Assembly (NCBI GenBank): GCA_036245525.1
Contig: BTPG01000006.1
Span: 69,985,101-70,049,100, forward strand
Length of the DNA: 64,000 nt
Direction of reading: 5' to 3'
From: Semisulcospira habei
Taxonomy: Eukaryota; Mollusca; Gastropoda; Semisulcospiridae
Shown piece by piece: positions 35,620 to 46,129 of the stretch. The notes under the pieces were generated by a model. That model ran no database searches and was not told where the DNA came from. It saw only the letters and a program-made list of their open reading frames with translations. Numbering within the stretch: position 1 is the stretch's first letter; each line of letters opens with the position of its first letter. The translations under genes and the position numbers were made by a program.

Positions 35620-35817
35620 CCCTTTTAGTCCCGACTCACTACAGCAGGAGATGTGTCGACTATGATAATTCAAGGGCAGTGCTAGATTAACTTGGCGCCT
35701 ATGGCGCCAAGCTAATCTGGCACTACCCTTGAATTATCATGGTCGACCCATCTCCTGGATGCTACGTAGTTGTTAGGTGACGCATCTAATTTTGGGGGAA
35801 ATGCGGCCTTAGTGTTA
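35620..35817. mobile_element. Family B TTAA-type hairpin element
   Basis: It reads GACCCTTTTAGTCCCGAC to GGCCTTAGTGTTAA. The stem (35651-35756) carries the A/T subtype (TGATAATTCAAGGGCAGTGC paired with CACTACCCTTGAATTATCA). Confidence 0.82.
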
Positions 35818-36008
35818 AATGGGTGAAAGGAATACCTGTTCTTGGTTGAAGCCAGTGTGAAAGCATTTATCAAAGCCTATAATCGGATTTGTGCGAACGC
35901 AGAGTGGAAGCTGTGAGAGACCCCGAGGGGGGCATGAATAGGACCCTGCCCTGTGGAACCAAAAGAGAGGGAGTCCATTCCTTGTGAAAAGCGAGATCGT
36001 CAGGGTAA

Positions 36009-36490
36009 TACACTGACGAGCAAAAGAAATGCTTACCAAGCCCCTGTCTTACGGAACACTCTCCCCTTTGAAATCAGACAAATCGAACCTGCCTCTGCTT
36101 TCAAACGGGTCCTGAAAACCCACCTATTTAGCTTGTCTTTTGCCACTGATCATTAGTGCAGTGGTAGAAGACAGTAGTTATAAGATATTGCTTCCAATCT
36201 GTCATTATAACTGCTTACGTTGTATGAGTGTGTTTTTTGGATAGTGATTATGTGATGTGATATGTGTTGATGTCTAGTTTGTATAGCCCAATGTGTTTAG
36301 TTGTGAATTTTGTTTTTATGTCTATATGTTTATTGTATATGTTAAAATTGTAAATCGCTTAGAACCTGTTGGAATAAGCGCTATATAAATACACATTATT
36401 ATTATTCAAAGCGACATTTTTGGAATCATCTGAAACACTTTAGTGTTTCCCATGATTCCTAAAATGTCGCATTTCTTTTGCTCGTCATTG
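36009..36490. mobile_element. Family E TA-flanked hairpin element split by a LINE 3' end
   Basis: The left part CACTGACGAGCAAAAGAAAT sits after TA at 36009-36010. The right part (36407-36490) holds GCGACATTTTTGGAATCATC, its complement, and CATTTCTTTTGCTCGTC. Joined in thought, they give a near-perfect hairpin like those at 51100 and 56653. A TA-flanked terminus suggests a Tc1/mariner-type MITE (inference). Confidence 0.78.
36033..36406 (+). mobile_element. L2/CR1-group LINE 3' end, 374 bp
   Basis: It begins in the last ORF2 codons (RNTLPFEIRQIEPASAFKRV then LKTHLFSLSFATDH and stop at about 36154), with a 3' untranslated part ending AAATCGCTTAGAACCTGTTG, GCGCTATATAAATACACATT and (ATT)n. Strong 5' truncation is typical for LINE copies. 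Confidence 0.85.
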
Positions 36491-36537
36491 CACAATTAAA
36501 ATCTTGCTTTTTACAAAAAACTGACTTACTGTCTTTT

Positions 36538-36720
36538 TGGTTGGTTAGTTCAGGGCTTTAACGTCCACGGCACCGAAGTGATAATGGACGGCCCTGTCGG
36601 GCGGGTTATGGGGGACAGGGAAATCTATTGCCTATGAAGTACGACCTGAACACTGATCAACTCATGCGCACTCCAACTGTGCCACTTTGATTTACCAGGA
36701 TCTTTCAACGGACATGTTAT
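36538..36720 (-). mobile_element. SINE-related repeat (GTTTAACGTCCACGGCAC type)
   Basis: The order TTGGTTGGTTAGTTCAGGGC, AACGTCCACGGCACC, TATTGCCTATGAAGTACGAC, and CAACGGACATGTTATTGAAC matches 12268-12440. It leads directly into a palindrome. Confidence 0.65.
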
Positions 36721-36724
36721 TGAA

Positions 36725-36792
36725 CAAGCCCGTTTTTTCCCCCTGGATTGCGAGTCCAGCTACCACAATCCAGGGGGGAAAAAAACGGGCTT
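36725..36792. repeat. 68-bp palindrome at the end of the SINE-related repeat
   Basis: The arms AAGCCCGTTTTTTCCCCCTG and CAGGGGGGAAAAAAACGGGC pair, with one extra base. The loop is CGAGTCCAGCTACCA. In the 12268 copy the sequence after AACAAGCCCG is not palindromic. Confidence 0.8.
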
Positions 36793-37238
36793 TTTATTTC
36801 ACAGGACAGGCATGGGCGGGAGGGAGGTTGAGGCTTAAGGGGGAGGGGGTGACAAAGGGACGGGGATGGAGGAATGCAGGGGGGTGAGTAGGGTAAGGCT
36901 GGGGAGAGAGGGGATGGGGGTGCGGGAAGGGGGGGGGGGGCGGAGAGAGAAAAAGGGAATAGGCGAAGAGGAGGTTCTAATAGCTTTTTGATCCGATTAC
37001 TGATTGGCAAACTAGCTGCTGCCTTTCCATGCTAAGTCGATTTTAGCTGACGAAAGCGTATTTCTTGTTATTTAATAAATAACCATTACCACAGCGTAAC
37101 GTTTAGTGAGCAGCCCAAAGAATCGCGGCTCCAAAAAAGAGGATTGATTTGATTACTACGTGTATCTATTGCGGAGGTCATTAAAATAAGAGTATGTAAA
37201 TTGGGTGTGTCATTTGGGACTTTACGGCTTCAAGCCCT
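36793..37238. other. spacer with G-rich tract
   Basis: A G/A-rich stretch runs 36810-36960. Nothing else is recognised. Confidence 0.5.
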
Positions 37239-37407
37239 AACATCTTCCCGGCCACGGTACGATTTTTGTTTCTGAAACCTTGGTTCATTCAACGACCAAA
37301 AGCCAACACCGTCCAAGAAACGCGGACACAAATTTGCAGGGGCTCATGAGGATCTATACTTCTTGCAGTTGGATTATGTTCCCTTTTTCTCGGCTGTGAA
37401 GGGGTTA
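37239..37407. mobile_element. Family A element missing its left arm
   Basis: The flank TTTGTTTCTGAAACC, then CAACGACCAAAAGCCAACAC, the right arm GGGGCTCATGAGGATCTATA, and the terminus GTGAAGGGGTTAA are present. The left arm is deleted. Confidence 0.75.
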
Positions 37408-37566
37408 AGGTTTCACAATTACACACAAGCAAACAGACAGTCTGAGTCTACACAGTGTGCCTGCCAACCAACAGCGCCTTTTGAATGTGCAGATTTTCTT
37501 TCTTTCTGTGTTTGTTTTTGTTTGTTTTTTTGTTGTTTTTTTTTGTTTCAATTCCAATCCCAGTAG

Positions 37567-37735
37567 GGAAAGGTCTACGGGCCGACGAGATGACGCCCAC
37601 CGGAAGCCACCCCGACACTGCCATACACAGTACGCAAAAGGCTATGGGGCCGAAGTCGGCCGCGGCGAGCCCACTGCAGCCGTCGTCGGCCTGAGGACGC
37701 TTGCGAACTGGGAAGTCCCAATCAAGAGACGTACA
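37567..37735. repeat. Family H long imperfect hairpin
   Basis: GGGCCGACGAGATGACGCCC, CACCGGAAGCCACCCCGACA, GGGGCCGAAGTCGGCCGCGG and CGTCGGCCTGAGGAC recur in the same order at 40528-40690. Pairing is partial. Confidence 0.55.
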
Positions 37736-37767
37736 AGGTAATTAGTTCGAAAAGGCCTCGTTCCGTT

Positions 37768-37875
37768 GAACTCATTACTGCCAGTGGACGCGGATTGCGT
37801 TCCTGAGCTCTTTGTTAATGCCGCGCCATGCTCCATCCATATCCTGCTGTTGTGCGTTGGGGCTAAATGGGTTAA
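37768..37875. mobile_element. hybrid remnant of family A and family B ends
   Basis: The left part TTGAACTCATTACTGCCAGT resembles a family A terminus, and the right part TTGTGCGTTGGGGCTAAATG then GGTTAA is a family B right end. Its TTAA (37872-37875) starts the next element. Confidence 0.5.
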
Positions 37876-38126
37876 CCCTTTTAGTCTCGGATCCCTACAG
37901 CAGGAGATGGCTTGACCATGATAATTCAAGGGTAGTGCCAGATTAGCTTGGCGCCTGCATGATAATTCAAGGGTAGTGCCAGATTAGCTTGGCGCCTGAA
38001 GGCGCCAAGCTAATCTGGCACTACCCTTGAATTATCATGGTCAAGCCATCTCCTGCAACTGGTGCATAGTCGTTAGGCAACACCTCCAAAATTTGAAAAA
38101 TGGGACCTTGAGGCTAACAGAGTTAA
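37872..38126. mobile_element. Family B TTAA element with duplicated left arm segment
   Basis: The 255-bp element has TTAA ends. The left arm segment TGATAATTCAAGGGTAGTGC to TTGGCGCC occurs twice in tandem (37920-37955 and 37959-37996) before the single right arm. It is of the A/T subtype. Confidence 0.87.
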
Positions 38127-38390
38127 CTAAATAGCGGCGCTGACTGCATGATTTCCCTTGCTATGCGTGTCGTGCTTTGTACATTTCCGTTCGAAGCAAT
38201 TCAGATTTCATTCAGTTTTTACAACGACCTCTCCAAATATATGGTGCGCTGGTCTGCGCTGCTGGAACTTGCGGCTCATAATATGTGTATTTCATCTGCT
38301 TCCGTACCTCACCAAAAATGTTTTGTGCCCCGTCTTTCAAATCTTGCTTCTTTCTTTTTTTAGTTATGTTTCACATTTCAAACACTTAGC
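38127..38390. other. unassigned spacer
   Basis: Nothing recognisable was found. Confidence 0.4.
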
Positions 38391-38394
38391 GTTC

Positions 38395-39010
38395 TCCTTC
38401 CTGGTCTGCATTTCACTTACAGGTCATTTGACATTCGAGCGCACAACGTTTTCCGTAAATATCTCAGCAAAAAAACCCACTTTACTGTACCACTCTTAGA
38501 ACCAAATATCATTTGGTGACAGTTGACCTATTACGATTACTTTTTAAAAACTCGAACAATGCGTCAGTTTTGCGGTGCAGTCGTAAAAATTCTGAACCTT
38601 TTCATGAAATGACTGATTTTACACCCGTAAATGTGCCCCAGATATATTAAGTCCAGCATGAGAAAAATCCATTTTCACGTGAATTGTCCACGTTTTTAAA
38701 CCTAAAACAGCGCAGGCATGCATAAGCCTGCATCTTGGACCGCGATATTGAAATCTGTCGGGGCTCTATTCAGGGTGTTGAATATGGCTTGTTCTTGTCA
38801 CCAAATCTTTTACGACTCTACAGCATAATCGACAAATCACATGAGCTCAGTAAAAGTATTCCATATTAGGTCATTTGGCACTAAATCATATTTGTTCTTA
38901 AAGTAATACAGACAATTATTTCTTTGCGGAAATATCTGAGAAAAAAACGTTGTGCCCTCCGATGTCAAAGGGCCTGTATAGTAGTCGTAATTCACTTACC
39001 CTTAATAATT
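38395..39010. repeat. about 600-bp element with diverged inverted arms of about 125 bp
   Basis: The left arm (about 38410-38545) contains GCACAACGTTTTCCGTAAAT and AGAACCAAATATCATTTGGT. The right arm (about 38865-38995) contains their diverged complements ACTAAATCATATTTGTTCT and ATATCTGAGAAAAAAACGTT. This suggests an old non-autonomous DNA transposon. Confidence 0.6.
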
Positions 39011-39204
39011 TCTAAGAAACATGCACAGATTACTTCCATAATAAAGAAGAAGCCCGGGGACCTGCACGTTTTGGTTGAATTAAGCTGAGTAAGTACGCAA
39101 CAACAAAAACTTATTAGGACTGCTGAAATGAGTTGTTGTACGTGCCGTTTTTACATCTGTACGTAGCTGCATCTGGCCATGCAAACAAACGTCGGCTTAT
39201 GTCT

Positions 39205-39258
39205 TTGACTCATTCGAGACGTGCCGCATCCGGATACAGCACGTCTCGAATGTGTTAA
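39205..39258. mobile_element. Family C palindrome, 54 bp
   Basis: It runs TTGACTCATTCGAGACGTG to CACGTCTCGAATGTGTTAA, centre CATCCGGATA. The left TTAA has become TTGA. Confidence 0.82.
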
Positions 39259-39436
39259 CATGAAAAAGGCGGAAGAAATGTCCACATGAAGGGTATTACC
39301 TGCTAAAGCCGACAGGACACAGCCTGCAAGAATCGATGGGCACATGCCGGTTCCGGGCCAGTAATGATCCCATTTGGATAGAAACTGAGAAATGTATTTC
39401 GCTCGCTCGAACAGTCACGCATCAGACTCCTTCCAT

Positions 39437-39655
39437 CTGCAAGCGGCATAGACTTCCATGTGCCCATGTAGACTGCAATCTGTGACTCATCATGGCAATG
39501 GTCGGCTCCATTTGCATCCTGAAGTGGAAGAAAACCATTCGGATACAGCCTAGACTTTGTAAGAGTTCGCCTTTCTGCTTTCCTCTGGTAGAGGCACATA
39601 TTGTAATGTGCTCTGCGCGCTGCAGGGGCACATATGAGTCGGCGCCTCTTGCTGG
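39437..39655. mobile_element. Family A arms around an intervening 150-bp stretch
   Basis: The left arm GCAAGCGGCATAGACTTCCA starts at 39437, and a right arm ending GTCGGCGCCTCTTGC lies at 39633-39653. A second left-like arm TAGAGGCACATATTG is at 39588. Two partially overlapping copies are likely. Confidence 0.5.
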
Positions 39656-39833
39656 CAGAGATAGGCTCTATGTGCTTCGACAATTTGAGGATGTCTTCCG
39701 GGTTAAATCTACATTATGCAACAGTAAAAGACCAAACGACAAAAGACGTAATCTTGTCATTGAAGAACAGCCGAGCCAGGCCGAGCGTTCAGACTTTGCC
39801 GCTATGCGCTAAAGACGATTATAATGAATGCCA

Positions 39834-40062
39834 TACAGTAAGACCTGTTTTGAGCAACCACGCTTACTAGAGATCACCTGTCATTAGAGACCATCAATTA
39901 GGTGGCTGATGTTCAATGTCATTTTGTCATTAAAGACAAGCTGTAGCCTTTAAGCACAGGTGACACTATTTGACGTTCAAGATTTCTCTTGAGAGCGCAC
40001 ATGTCTTTTCAGATCACTTTTTTCTTACTGAATAAATGGTTGCTCAGTCAGGCTCAAGTGTA
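39834..40062. mobile_element. possible pogo-like MITE
   Basis: After TA the left end reads CAGTAAGACCTGTTTTGAGC then AACCAC. The right end reads TGGTTGCTCAGTCAGGCTCA then AGTG followed by TA. A TA duplication with CAGT termini is typical of pogo-type elements. The match between ends is imperfect. Confidence 0.45.
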
Positions 40063-40184
40063 CTTGCAACATAAAGGGTCATGATAAAAACACAAAAGAA
40101 AGATCCCCATTGATTTCAGGTAACAAAAGAAACAAACAAACAAACGCATTTTGTACATCACTGTGTGTGTTTGAGACGGACAGA

Positions 40185-40265
40185 GACAATGACAACGAAT
40201 GACAATAAATCTTCATTTTCCAAGGAAAATAAAGATTAGGCCGAAAGACCTTAAATCTTGTCCTC
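40185..40265 (-). mobile_element. retroelement 3' end (TTGTCA tail)
   Basis: GACAATGACAACGAATGACA then AATCTTCATTTTCCAAGG is the reverse complement of the 21960-22057 tail. Confidence 0.55.
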
Positions 40266-40527
40266 GACAAACTAGTACACAGAAAAAGAGAGAGGGAAGG
40301 GGGGGGGGGTGGATTCGGGGGAAAATGGCACAAAAACATCATGTGTGCCATAGGGCCGCAAGGTTAAATAAATCACAGACAAGCAGTGCATAAGGTCTAA
40401 AATCACAGAGCAGCGCATACTTTCTATTTTTGGAACGTTTCGTTTTCATCTTGAAATTGCGCGTCCGTATAGCTGTGACAGTGGGCGAGTCCAGCGCTAT
40501 TCTGCAGCCATTCTTGTCACGCGCCGG

Positions 40528-40690
40528 GACTGAGGACGCACACCGGAAGCCATCCCGACACTCTGTAGAATCTACTATATCCAGCACTCAAAAGGCTGTC
40601 GGGCCGAAGTCGGCCGCAGTTGGCCCGCGCACATCCGTGCCACTGTGACTCACTGGCTTTGGAAGTTCCTACGCTACGGCCCGAGGACCT
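40528..40690. repeat. Family H long imperfect hairpin
   Basis: GGACGCACACCGGAAGCCAT, CTGTCGGGCCGAAGTCGGCC and GGCCCGAGGACC follow the same order as 37567-37735. Confidence 0.55.
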
Positions 40691-40749
40691 TCGCTTACCG
40701 GGGATACACTGCCATAGGACCATAACAGTCTGAGGGTGATGAACAATAT

Positions 40750-40821
40750 GCATGAGTTTCGACGCAAGCGGTGGATTGATAGTCCGGGCTTTTAATCCAC
40801 TGTTTTTGTCGAAACTCGTGC
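40750..40821. repeat. 72-bp hairpin
   Basis: The arms GCATGAGTTTCGACGCAAGC then GGTGGATT and AATCCACTGTTTTTGTCGAA then ACTCGTGC pair with a few mismatches. The family is unknown. Confidence 0.65.
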
Positions 40822-40857
40822 ACTTCTTACCTACTTCTGATATCTCAACAATGTCTG

Positions 40858-41325
40858 TTAACCCATTCAGCCCTGACGCACTACAGCAGGAGATGGATCG
40901 ACCATGATAATTCAAGGGTAGTGCCAGATTAGCTTGGCGCCTGTGGGCGCCAAGCTAATCTGGCTTACTTACTACTTACTTACGCCCATCACCCCCTCTG
41001 GGGCATAGGCCGCCGACAAGGTCCCTCCAGCCGTCTCTGTCCTGGGCGAGTCTCTCCAGCTGTCCCCAGGTGTGGCCCATCTTCTTGGCATCTGTCTCCA
41101 GGTCACGTCGCCAGGTGTTTCGTGGCCGACCTCTCTTCCTTTTTCCCTGGGGGTTCCATCTTAGGGCTTGCTTTGTGGTGTTGGTTGCTGGCTTGCGTAG
41201 TGGGTAAGCTAATCTGGCACTGCCCTTGAATTATCATGGTCGATCCATCTCCTGCAACTGGTGCATAGTCATTAGATGACAGCTCCAAAATTTGGGAAAT
41301 ACGGCCGTCGGGTTGAATGAGTTAA
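40858..41325. mobile_element. Family B TTAA element split by a LINE tail
   Basis: The ends are TTAACCCATTCAGCCC and GGGTTGAATGAGTTAA. The hairpin right arm is interrupted after CAAGCTAATCTGGC. Without the insert the element is about 214 bp and of the A/T subtype. Confidence 0.9.
40965..41205 (-). pseudogene. RTE-like LINE 3' end with 13-bp target duplication
   Basis: On the minus strand it reads QGKRKRGRPRNTWRRDLETD, GHTWGQLERLAQDRDGWRDL, VGGLCPRGGDGRK and stop, the C-terminus of a LINE ORF2, followed by a (TAAG)n-type tail. AAGCTAATCTGGC is repeated exactly at 40952-40964 and 41206-41218. It is only 241 bp, so strongly 5' truncated. Confidence 0.9.
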
Positions 41326-41551
41326 TTGACTGGAAAACCAGGTAGCGTACTGCCGAAGGAACTTCCAAGCCAGTCACAGCCATTACTGCTTTTTGTAGGA
41401 GTCCCAATAGTTTATAGGGACCCTCGAAACATCCACTAAACTGGTGTTAACATAATGAACATAGAAAGCCGGCCTTCACACAAACGCCAGACACGGCCAG
41501 ATAATGGAATTTCACCTATACTGAACATTCCGTAACCAGCGCATTCCCCCC

Positions 41552-41620
41552 TGCAAGAGGTATAGATTCTCATGAGCATCTGATGCCTGCAGGGGCATTG
41601 CGAATTTATACCTCCTGCTG
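41552..41620. repeat. Family A hairpin, diverged
   Basis: The arms GCAAGAGGTATAGATTCTCA and GGGGCATTGCGAATTTATAC then CTCCTGC pair with mismatches. Confidence 0.68.
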
Positions 41621-41849
41621 ATCGGCTGCAGATGTTCCTCGGAAAAACAGTGTTAGAGCCGACGCACATATGAAGACTGAATGTCAATACACAACGTGAA
41701 AAGCTATCATTGGACAGATCACGAGTAGTGCTCGTAATTTAACAGAAAAAAGGCCAGACGTGTTCCAGGAAGTAACATTTACCACTCTTGGGTGAAAACG
41801 CCCTACTCCAGGAAGTAAAGGGTTATTAGATCGCAATATCTCCTTTATA

Positions 41850-42355
41850 AATGTTCCTAGTACGTCTAACGATAACGCTGGACAAAAGGGCGAACTTAAC
41901 ATCAATTTTCAATGTCGTCAAATGAAAGACTTTTTTTGTTTTTTTGTTTCCTTTGCGCGCAGGAGATTTTCTTCCGATGTTCTTTACTCACTCAGCCCCG
42001 ACACACCACATGCACAGCAAGACATGGATCGAGCATTATAGTTCAAGGGTGGTGCCAGAATAGCTTGGCGCCTATAGGCGCCAAGCTATTCTGGCACTAC
42101 CATTGAACTATCATGCTCAATCTGTCTCTCTAGATCTGTAATACAGTCCTTCAGATGAAAACTTTCAAATTTGGGGATTTCGGTCTCGGGGTAAAATCCG
42201 TTAAAACGCAGTGGAAAACCTCTACTACGTGTGCCCGCTCACATGGATTGTGCAAAGAATGTTAGAAAAGTCTTAATTGATGCAAGACAACATTGACAAC
42301 CCCTTGTATCGGCGAATTTTAGCAACGAAGACCTACCATAGAGCAGATCACTGTA
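41850..42355 (+). repeat. dispersed repeat R1 carrying a family B insertion
   Basis: R1 sequence (CTCCTTTATAAATGTTCCTA, CTAACGATAACGCTGGACAA) stops at 41982 and resumes at 42205 (GCAGTGGAAAACCTCTACTA). The uninterrupted order is seen at 15290-15602. Confidence 0.72.
41983..42204. mobile_element. Family B TTAA element inside R1
   Basis: It reads TTTACTCACTCAGCCCCGAC to GGGGTAAAATCCGTTAA. The stem (42030-42121) has the variant CGAGCATTATAGTTC on the left and GAACTATCATGCTC on the right. The copies of R1 elsewhere confirm that it is an insertion. Confidence 0.87.
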
Positions 42356-42673
42356 AAGCGCACGCCTTACAGTTGTCCTTGAATTGTTATCGCTCTCTTT
42401 ACGTGAAATTTCACACTGGCTGTTAACAAACGGTTTCCTGCGACTCTGGATCGAAGCTACGTGGTGTTTACTTGAACACCGTCCAGCAAAAGCTGTTCGC
42501 GCTCCGAAAAGAGGGTGTTAACATTATACAATTTGTTCGTGTACATCATACTGTCAAACAAAATGCCAGACAAGCGGAGCTGCAGGACCTTTTTTTCAGT
42601 TCTCTCTCTCGCGTGTTGGGCCAAAAATGCTATCGGCCCCCAAAATAATACGCTAAGCCCTATCATTTATTTT
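42205..42673. other. R1 end and unassigned spacer
   Basis: R1 continues to about 42355, and nothing recognisable follows. Confidence 0.4.
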
Positions 42674-42784
42674 ACCAACTCAGACCGGAGGAAAATCAGC
42701 TATGATAGTCCAAGGGTAGTGCCAGAAAAGCTTTACTGACACTACCCTTCGACGCTTACCCCTGCATAGTGCTAAGGTTTATTG
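42674..42784. mobile_element. degenerate family B copy
   Basis: GCTATGATAGTCCAAGGGTA then GTGCCAGAAAAGC and CTGACACTACCCTTCGACG form a short hairpin (42698-42755). The flanks are decayed. Confidence 0.6.
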
Positions 42785-42959
42785 GGTCGAACTTTGCCAG
42801 AGCGAAACTGTGGAACAGTCTTTTTGTCTTGAAAACCGAAATTTTCGAAGGCCAAGTACAAATTGAAATACGTTACTTTTTGTGTAAGCGGGAAAGATTC
42901 AAAACGTGGGATCATTCATTTAAGTCATTGGTTATACTAAGATAACGGATGTATCCCTC

Positions 42960-43169
42960 ACCAACTCATTGTGCCCGAGGTCCAAAATATCCACATTTTT
43001 ATCCTCTGAGGACTGCATTACAATTCTGGAGACAGATCGACCATGATAGTTCAAGGGTGGTGGCAAAATAGCTTGGCATCTATAGGCGCCAAGCTATTCT
43101 GCCACCACCCTTGTACTATCATGGTCGAGCCATCGCTGTGGTGTGTCGCGGGCAAAATGAGTCAGTTAA
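42960..43169. mobile_element. Family B TTAA element
   Basis: CCAACTCATTGTGCCCGAGG to GGCAAAATGAGTCAGTTAA. The stem (43034-43129) carries the paired variant GGTGGTGGCAAAAT/CTGCCACCACC shared with 47275-47487. Confidence 0.85.
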
Positions 43170-43282
43170 CGGCCGGATTGACTGACTGCGTAACTGAATG
43201 AATGAATGATTATTAATATATACATCAATCAATGATTCAATGAATGAATTTAATGCTAATGGGGATGTTTGGAGTGAAAGCA

Positions 43283-43347
43283 ATGAATGAATGAATGAAT
43301 GAATGAATGAATGAATGAATGAATGAATGAATGAATGAATGAATGAA
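43283..43347. repeat. (TGAA)n microsatellite
   Basis: About 65 bp of TGAA repeats lies within a looser TGAA/CGAA zone from 43195 to 43395. Confidence 0.92.
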
Positions 43348-43558
43348 CGAATGAATGATCGAACGAATCGATGTTCGAGAGAACGAGCGAGCAAGGGAAC
43401 TAACGAATGAACTGATTAACTTAATTTTCATGGACATATGTTATAGAAGTGAAAGACACATGACAAACTACATCTACATTAATTATAATTACTACAAAGA
43501 GTCCATGCAGAGTCAAAATGCTACACTCTTCAAAGCCATTCCATCATAGCAACAAAAT

Positions 43559-43625
43559 GTGTGCTGGTTTGTGAATCTTGAACTTACGACCTAAAGCTGT
43601 AAAGTTCAGTCACAGACTAGCACAC
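43559..43625. repeat. Family F hairpin
   Basis: TGTGCTGGTTTGTGAATCTT and its partner AAGTTCAGTCACAGACTAGC then ACACA pair, with mismatches. Confidence 0.7.
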
Positions 43626-43627
43626 AT

Positions 43628-43698
43628 TTAATTTTTTTTGGGTTGCTGTTTTTTTGTTTGTTTTTTAAGGGGGGGGGTGTATTTTTTTGTAATTATTA

Positions 43699-43731
<33 letters not shown>

Positions 43732-43922
43732 ATTTATTTATTTATTTATTTTATTTATTATTATTTATTTATATTATATCTTTATTATTATTATTATTTT
43801 ATTATTATTATTATTTTATTCATTTTTTTTTCAATTAAAAAAAAAAATATTATTTATTTATCTTTTTTTTTTTGGGGGGGGGGGCGGGTGGTGGTGGTGG
43901 TGGGGGGGGGGGGGGGGGGTAA
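43628..43922. repeat. T-rich ATTT/ATT tract and G-run
   Basis: TTTA and TTA repeats fill about 43690-43820. A mostly G tract lies at 43874-43919. The open frames here are low complexity. Confidence 0.85.
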
Positions 43923-44200
43923 ACACCGAGAATGGGCTCTTTAATTATCGCACGTTTGTGCCATCACCTCCATGTAGCTAATCCTGACAGGTTATCAAGG
44001 AAAAGGTTTGCCGCTGACAGCCGTGACTGATTCCAAATGTTCACCTGAAGACCGATCTTCTTAATGGAGTAACACTGAAGTCTGGCATAAAAGACGCATA
44101 AATCTTTATGATCCCTCGCTGAGTGTAAACGTGAAGATTCCCGATCGGTCGGTTATTGTTTTGTTGCACGATGACAGCTCGAGAGTTGGCTTGTTAATTT
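43923..44200. other. unassigned spacer with a weak family A arm
   Basis: AAAAGACGCATAAATCTTTA near 44088 resembles an A left arm, but no right arm is visible. Confidence 0.4.
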
Positions 44201-44413
44201 TTAACCCCTTCGCTGCCAATAAAAAGTAAACACGATCCATCTGCGAGAGACATAGATCCTCATGAGTGCACGAAGATGAGGGGGCGCATAAGGATCTATG
44301 CCTCTTGCTGACACCACTTTGCGTTCATGGTCCTCGTACGGCTTGAGCTCTGTGGCGTCGACTTAACAAAGATGTCAGAAACACACTTTGGCCACTGTCA
44401 GTGAAGAGGTTAA
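44201..44413. mobile_element. Family A TTAA hairpin element
   Basis: It runs TTAACCCCTTCGCTGCC to GTCAGTGAAGAGGTTAA (213 bp). The stem (44247-44310) keeps CATAGATCCTCATGAG and ATAAGGATCTATGCCTCTTG with an altered loop. Confidence 0.85.
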
Positions 44414-44426
44414 TGGACAAAGGGTC

Positions 44427-44485
44427 CTCGGGCGGACACTGGCCTTTTAGGTGGCCCTCTCCGCACAGCCGACCGCGGCCCGAGT
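44427..44485. repeat. Family H hairpin
   Basis: The arms CTCGGGCGGACACTGGCC and GCCGACCGCGGCCCGAG pair imperfectly. Confidence 0.55.
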
Positions 44486-44544
44486 TTTGAAGATCCGGGA
44501 TGCCTCTTCAAGAAGGTAGACTCCCGGCGTCACTACCGCTGCAT

Positions 44545-44699
44545 AATAGACCTTATTCACGCGGCGGCCATTTTGAATCGCAAACGAGGCTAGCCACGCA
44601 AGCCGATTCATTGAAGATGGCGATCGCTACTAGTTCTTCCAAGTGGAGTGTCTGTCAAGTTATTGGAGGTTCCGCGTTTCGCAAGGCGATGTAGAGCAT

Positions 44700-44700
<1 letters not shown>
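44545..44700 (+). promoter_or_regulatory. CpG-rich segment with YY1-like motifs
   Basis: GCGGCGGCCATTTTG near 44559 and GAAGATGGCGATCGC near 44613 resemble YY1-type core promoter and start-site motifs of animal genes. An ATG at 44618 opens only a 25-codon frame (MAIATSSSKWSVCQVIGGSA and onwards). It could be a promoter with a first exon, or a transposon end. Function is a guess. Confidence 0.25.
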
Positions 44701-45530
<830 letters not shown>

Positions 45531-45681
45531 ACATTGATATTCGAACGTGCAAATACGATGCTAGTTGAATATATGATAAAAGATCAAAGTAGCGTGATAC
45601 GGAATCCGAATTAATGATCATCGATCAATAAATATCATGTGTTGATAAGATAAAATATGATACTAATAATAAAGTTGGTAG

Positions 45682-45791
<110 letters not shown>

Positions 45792-45829
45792 ATGATGATG
45801 ATGATGAAACGTTTTATTCAGGATAAGAA

Positions 45830-45860
<31 letters not shown>

Positions 45861-46129
45861 AATGGAGTGATAATAATAACATGGTTGAGTTGTAGTACTT
45901 ATTATCACAGATCAGAAGTCTGCAAATTCTCAAATGCTATTTGCAAGATCAGAAAAAAAATAAACTGTACTTCATGGGATGCACATGTTTCAAATTGTGT
46001 CATTGCAATTAAAGAGTCTTTCAGTTTCCAACCAGCCCTGTTTTTTGCAAATAGAACAAGACCTGTGACAGCCTGAGATACAGTTTGATTAAGGCCATGG
46101 TCCTGATTAGGGTAGAAGTAATAACACAT

